Source: Tidjanibacter sp. (lineage in GTDB: Bacteria > Bacteroidota > Bacteroidia > Bacteroidales > Rikenellaceae). Taken from it: a stretch of 64,000 nt of DNA. Below the pieces are notes generated by a model. The model made no database searches, was not told the DNA's origin, and was given only the letters and a program-made list of their open reading frames with translations. Position 1 is the first letter of the stretch. Each line of letters opens with the position of its first letter. The position numbers and the translations under genes are program-made. This document shows positions 61,752-64,000 of this stretch, piece after piece. The stretch is from positions 1 through 64,000 of the forward strand of contig JAFTUI010000006.1 of the NCBI GenBank assembly GCA_017466345.1. The letters run 5' to 3'.

Positions 61752-63587
61752 TTATTTGTTAATTACTGCTTCAAGGCGCGAGATAGCCTCAACGCCCCTC
61801 AGGTAGGCATCCTCGATGTGCACAGAGCCTACGGGGGCATACTGAGCGTATTCGCAGTCGGTAATGAGTCCAACATAAGCCTCCACATCCTCACTTGCGA
61901 CACCCTTGCGGGCGAGTCTTTCGCGCACGTTCTCCTTCGTGAGATCGGCAGCGGGGATGTTGAGTTTATCTCCGAGGTAGCCCCACAAGCCCCTAAGCAT
62001 CTCCTCATAGAAGCCCCTATTGTTCTGCTCCTTCATATACTTCTCTGCCGCGCGGAAGCGAGCCAAAGCCACCTTATTAGCCCTCTTGCCTTTGAGCATA
62101 GCCTGGTTGCGCATCTGTTTGAGGTAGCGTCTGAGCCACAGCATCGTAGCGACAAAAACCACCACCATACCTATCGCAATAGCCCACCACAAACCACCAA
62201 ATACAAAGAACCTATCCCTCTGGCGGAAGTTGCCATCGGAGGTCTTTATGAAGCGGATGTCCCTGCCGAGGAACTTGATGTCCTCCTTGTCTATACCGCT
62301 CACAAGGGCTGCATTGGGCATACCGCTGGTAGCAGTGGAGTCGGGAGTGACGTGTATGGCATATTCGGCAGCTGTGAGGGTTACATACTTTGCCAAGCGG
62401 GGGTTGAAATAGGTAAATTCGAGTGCAGGGATGAAGAAGTCGCCCTCGGCACGAGCAATCATAGGGTACTCGAACTGTCGGTAGCCACTCACACCTCTTG
62501 CGGTGGTCTGGATGCTCTCGGAACTCTTGACGCTATACTGCTCAAACGATGTCGGCAGTGCTATCTGAGGAGCCTGAATCATCGAGAGGTTGCCCGTACC
62601 CAAGATTTTCACAACATAGGTAACGGCACTATTAGCCTCAATCTCGTCTGCTGGTGGTGTTACCTCCAACTCAAACTCGCCCACAGCACCACTGAAACTC
62701 TCAGGAGCACCCTCGGGCAGAGGTTTCACGTTGAGTGCTATCTCTTTGGAGCGCACCACGCGGCGCACCTCCTGAATTTGTGGCACATCGAAGAAGTCGG
62801 CAAAGGGGTCGTGTCCTCGGCGTGGGTTTTTGACCTGCAAACGCGCCACAATAGACATCTCCAAAGGCTCCACCTTCATCGAGCCGCTCTGCTGCGGGAA
62901 GAGCAGATACTCTGCCAAAGGCACCGACTCGTAGAGTTTGCCATTGTACTCCTCCCTCACCCATCGATTGGCATCCACATTGAGCCTTTGGGTCCAAAAG
63001 CCCGCGAAGGAGGGCATCTTCTGCCCTTCGGCATTCATCGCCACACGAGTGAGTAGTTTGTAGGTCACAAGCACAGGCTGCCCCTTGTAGACATTGGTTC
63101 TATCCACCGATGCCACAATCAGCACATCATCCTCAGCAAGCGTTGCAGTAGGAGTCTGAGCCTTATTGTTCCCTTGTGAGCCTTGCTGTGAGGAGTTCTG
63201 CACCTCTTTGACGACCTTCACTGTTGTGGCAGTGGTCTTGTAGGTCTTACCGTCTGCCCTAACACTCGCCTCGCCAATGGTAAATTCGCCCTCCGAGTTT
63301 GCCACCAGCACAAAACTGTATGTGTGGTTCTCGGACTTGGTCATCTTGCCATTTGTGAACTGCACACTGCTACTCGTGGAGGTCGAAGGACCCGCAAGCA
63401 CATCGAAGCCCTCGAACGTGGGAGCCTCGAAGTTGCGTGGCGATGAGTTAATCGAAAACTCCACGCCAAAGGGCTCGCCAACAGCTACGACCTTCGGAAC
63501 GCTAATCTCGAAGGAGATCTCCTCGCCCAGCGCAACCCCCGCAAAGGAGAGTATCGCAACAAAGAATAGAAGAATTTTTTTGACCAT
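61752..63587 (-). CDS. batD: BatD family protein
   Basis: 611 residues. Signal peptide (MVKKILLFFVAILSFAGVALG), a periplasmic beta-rich BatD region (FEISVPKVVAVGEPFGVEFSINSSPRNFEAPTFEGFDVLAGPSTS), and one membrane helix near 460 (WWAIAIGMVVVFVATMLWL) before a cytoplasmic tail. A linker with glutamines (QNSSQQGSQGNNKAQ) lies near 130. In Bacteroides the bat operon runs A-B-C-D-E; here only D and E are present at this site. Confidence 0.9.
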   Translation of the reverse strand: MVKKILLFFVAILSFAGVALGEEISFEISVPKVVAVGEPFGVEFSINSSPRNFEAPTFEGFDVLAGPSTSTSSSVQFTNGKMTKSENHTYSFVLVANSEGEFTIGEASVRADGKTYKTTATTVKVVKEVQNSSQQGSQGNNKAQTPTATLAEDDVLIVASVDRTNVYKGQPVLVTYKLLTRVAMNAEGQKMPSFAGFWTQRLNVDANRWVREEYNGKLYESVPLAEYLLFPQQSGSMKVEPLEMSIVARLQVKNPRRGHDPFADFFDVPQIQEVRRVVRSKEIALNVKPLPEGAPESFSGAVGEFELEVTPPADEIEANSAVTYVVKILGTGNLSMIQAPQIALPTSFEQYSVKSSESIQTTARGVSGYRQFEYPMIARAEGDFFIPALEFTYFNPRLAKYVTLTAAEYAIHVTPDSTATSGMPNAALVSGIDKEDIKFLGRDIRFIKTSDGNFRQRDRFFVFGGLWWAIAIGMVVVFVATMLWLRRYLKQMRNQAMLKGKRANKVALARFRAAEKYMKEQNNRGFYEEMLRGLWGYLGDKLNIPAADLTKENVRERLARKGVASEDVEAYVGLITDCEYAQYAPVGSVHIEDAYLRGVEAISRLEAVINK

Positions 63588-63625
63588 TACACTCTTGTGG
63601 TTTATACCTATCTCTTCACACCATA

Positions 63626-63658
63626 ACGGGGCTACCCCGTTTTCAGGGGTAGCCTCGT
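63626..63658. terminator. Hairpin between the fumarase gene and batD
   Basis: ACGGGGCTACCCC (63626-63638) pairs with GGGGTAGCCTCGT (63646-63658), one G-T pair. No strong T tract follows in the fumarase direction, so termination is uncertain. Confidence 0.6.
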
Positions 63659-63684
63659 ATATGGAAACGAAGTTATCTTATAGT

Positions 63685-64000
63685 TTAGTGCTTAAACTCT
63701 GCAAAAAAGTCGTTGCCCTTATCATCAACGATGATAAATGCAGGGAAGTTCTCAACGTAAATCTTCCTCACAGCCTCCATACCGAGTTCGGGGAAGTCCA
63801 CAACCTCAACGCTCTTGATGCTCTGTTTTGCAAGGATTGCAGCAGGACCTCCAATGGAGCCGAGGTAGAAGCCGCCGTGCTTCTGGCAAGCGTCCGTAAC
63901 TGCCTGCGAGCGGTTACCCTTAGCCACCATCACCATCGAGCCTCCTACGCTCTGGAACAAATCAACGTAGGGGTCCATACGACCTGCTGTGGTGGGACCA
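63685..64000 (-). CDS. Class I fumarate hydratase, C-terminal part (cut by window end)
   Basis: The last 105 codons of an iron-sulfur fumarase. The visible part begins [31 protein letters not shown], a hallmark of class I fumarase C-terminal domains, and goes on to [36 protein letters not shown]. It would convert fumarate and malate in the reductive branch that ends in fumarate respiration, in line with the GlpABC electron source. The 5' part lies beyond 64000. Confidence 0.93.
   Translation of the reverse strand, partial: GPTTAGRMDPYVDLFQSVGGSMVMVAKGNRSQAVTDACQKHGGFYLGSIGGPAAILAKQSIKSVEVVDFPELGMEAVRKIYVENFPAFIIVDDKGNDFFAEFKH

Overview
The window is from an anaerobic member of the Bacteroidota, most likely order Bacteroidales; an Alistipes-like (Rikenellaceae) gut commensal is my guess and is not proven by the sequence. 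The reasons are a SusC/SusD pair, many lipoproteins and outer-membrane barrels with Bacteroidota-type signals, promoters of the form TTG-N19..23-TAnnTTTG, a DUF2723 protein, Bat genes, an NfnAB-type enzyme and an anaerobic GlpABC dehydrogenase. Almost everything is chromosomal housekeeping. I see no phage, insertion sequence, CRISPR array or defence island.

Layout. 1-6.2 kb: cysS, a large DUF2723 membrane protein and dusB. 6.2-12.3 kb: argS, then a five-gene minus-strand operon nfnA-nfnB-yhcH-yhhQ-radical SAM that joins redox balancing with a possible queuosine-base salvage step. 12.6-20.6 kb: DUF1573 protein, tRNA-Asn, then a minus-strand run manC-murF-WG-repeat giant-lipoprotein. 20.6-27 kb: pssA, a putative porin, an MltF-like lytic transglycosylase, then a lipoprotein/beta-barrel pair. 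27-29.7 kb: ABC ATPase, membrane partner, YtrA-like GntR regulator and a small anchored protein. 30.1-39.5 kb: a complete glycerol-3-phosphate system, with glpR divergent from glpA-glpB-glpC-glpT-glpQ-porin. 39.8-45.6 kb: tig, an FAD-dependent lipoprotein, clpP and clpX. 45.7-51.3 kb: susC, susD and a third surface lipoprotein. 51.8-59.8 kb: tkt, rplU-rpmA, lysS, tpiA and htpG. 60.3-64 kb: fumarase (cut by the window end), batD, batE and recR.

How genes work together. Glycerophosphodiesters or glycerol-3-phosphate could enter through the outer-membrane porin, be cleaved by the GlpQ lipoprotein, be imported by GlpT and be oxidised by membrane-bound GlpABC to dihydroxyacetone phosphate. TpiA and Tkt, also in this window, handle the triose and sugar phosphates. 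Electrons would flow to menaquinone and probably on to fumarate.

The most unusual content is intergenic. A family of nested hairpins of about 105-130 bp, with a conserved core (CCGCAGTTTGC...GCAAATGAGG) but arms that differ from copy to copy while staying self-complementary, sits flush against the stop codons of cysS, the DUF1573 gene, glpR, tig and recR, always in the same orientation to the gene. At tig the arm is an inverted copy of the gene's own 3' end. A second hairpin family (core GGGTATCTTTTTTAATACCC) shows the same behaviour. Many spacers also carry 9-bp tandem arrays and a TTGACGTTAGACGTTAGAC block. Also notable: a sigma-54-like site with an adjacent perfect palindrome before htpG, and a short radical SAM gene next to yhhQ.
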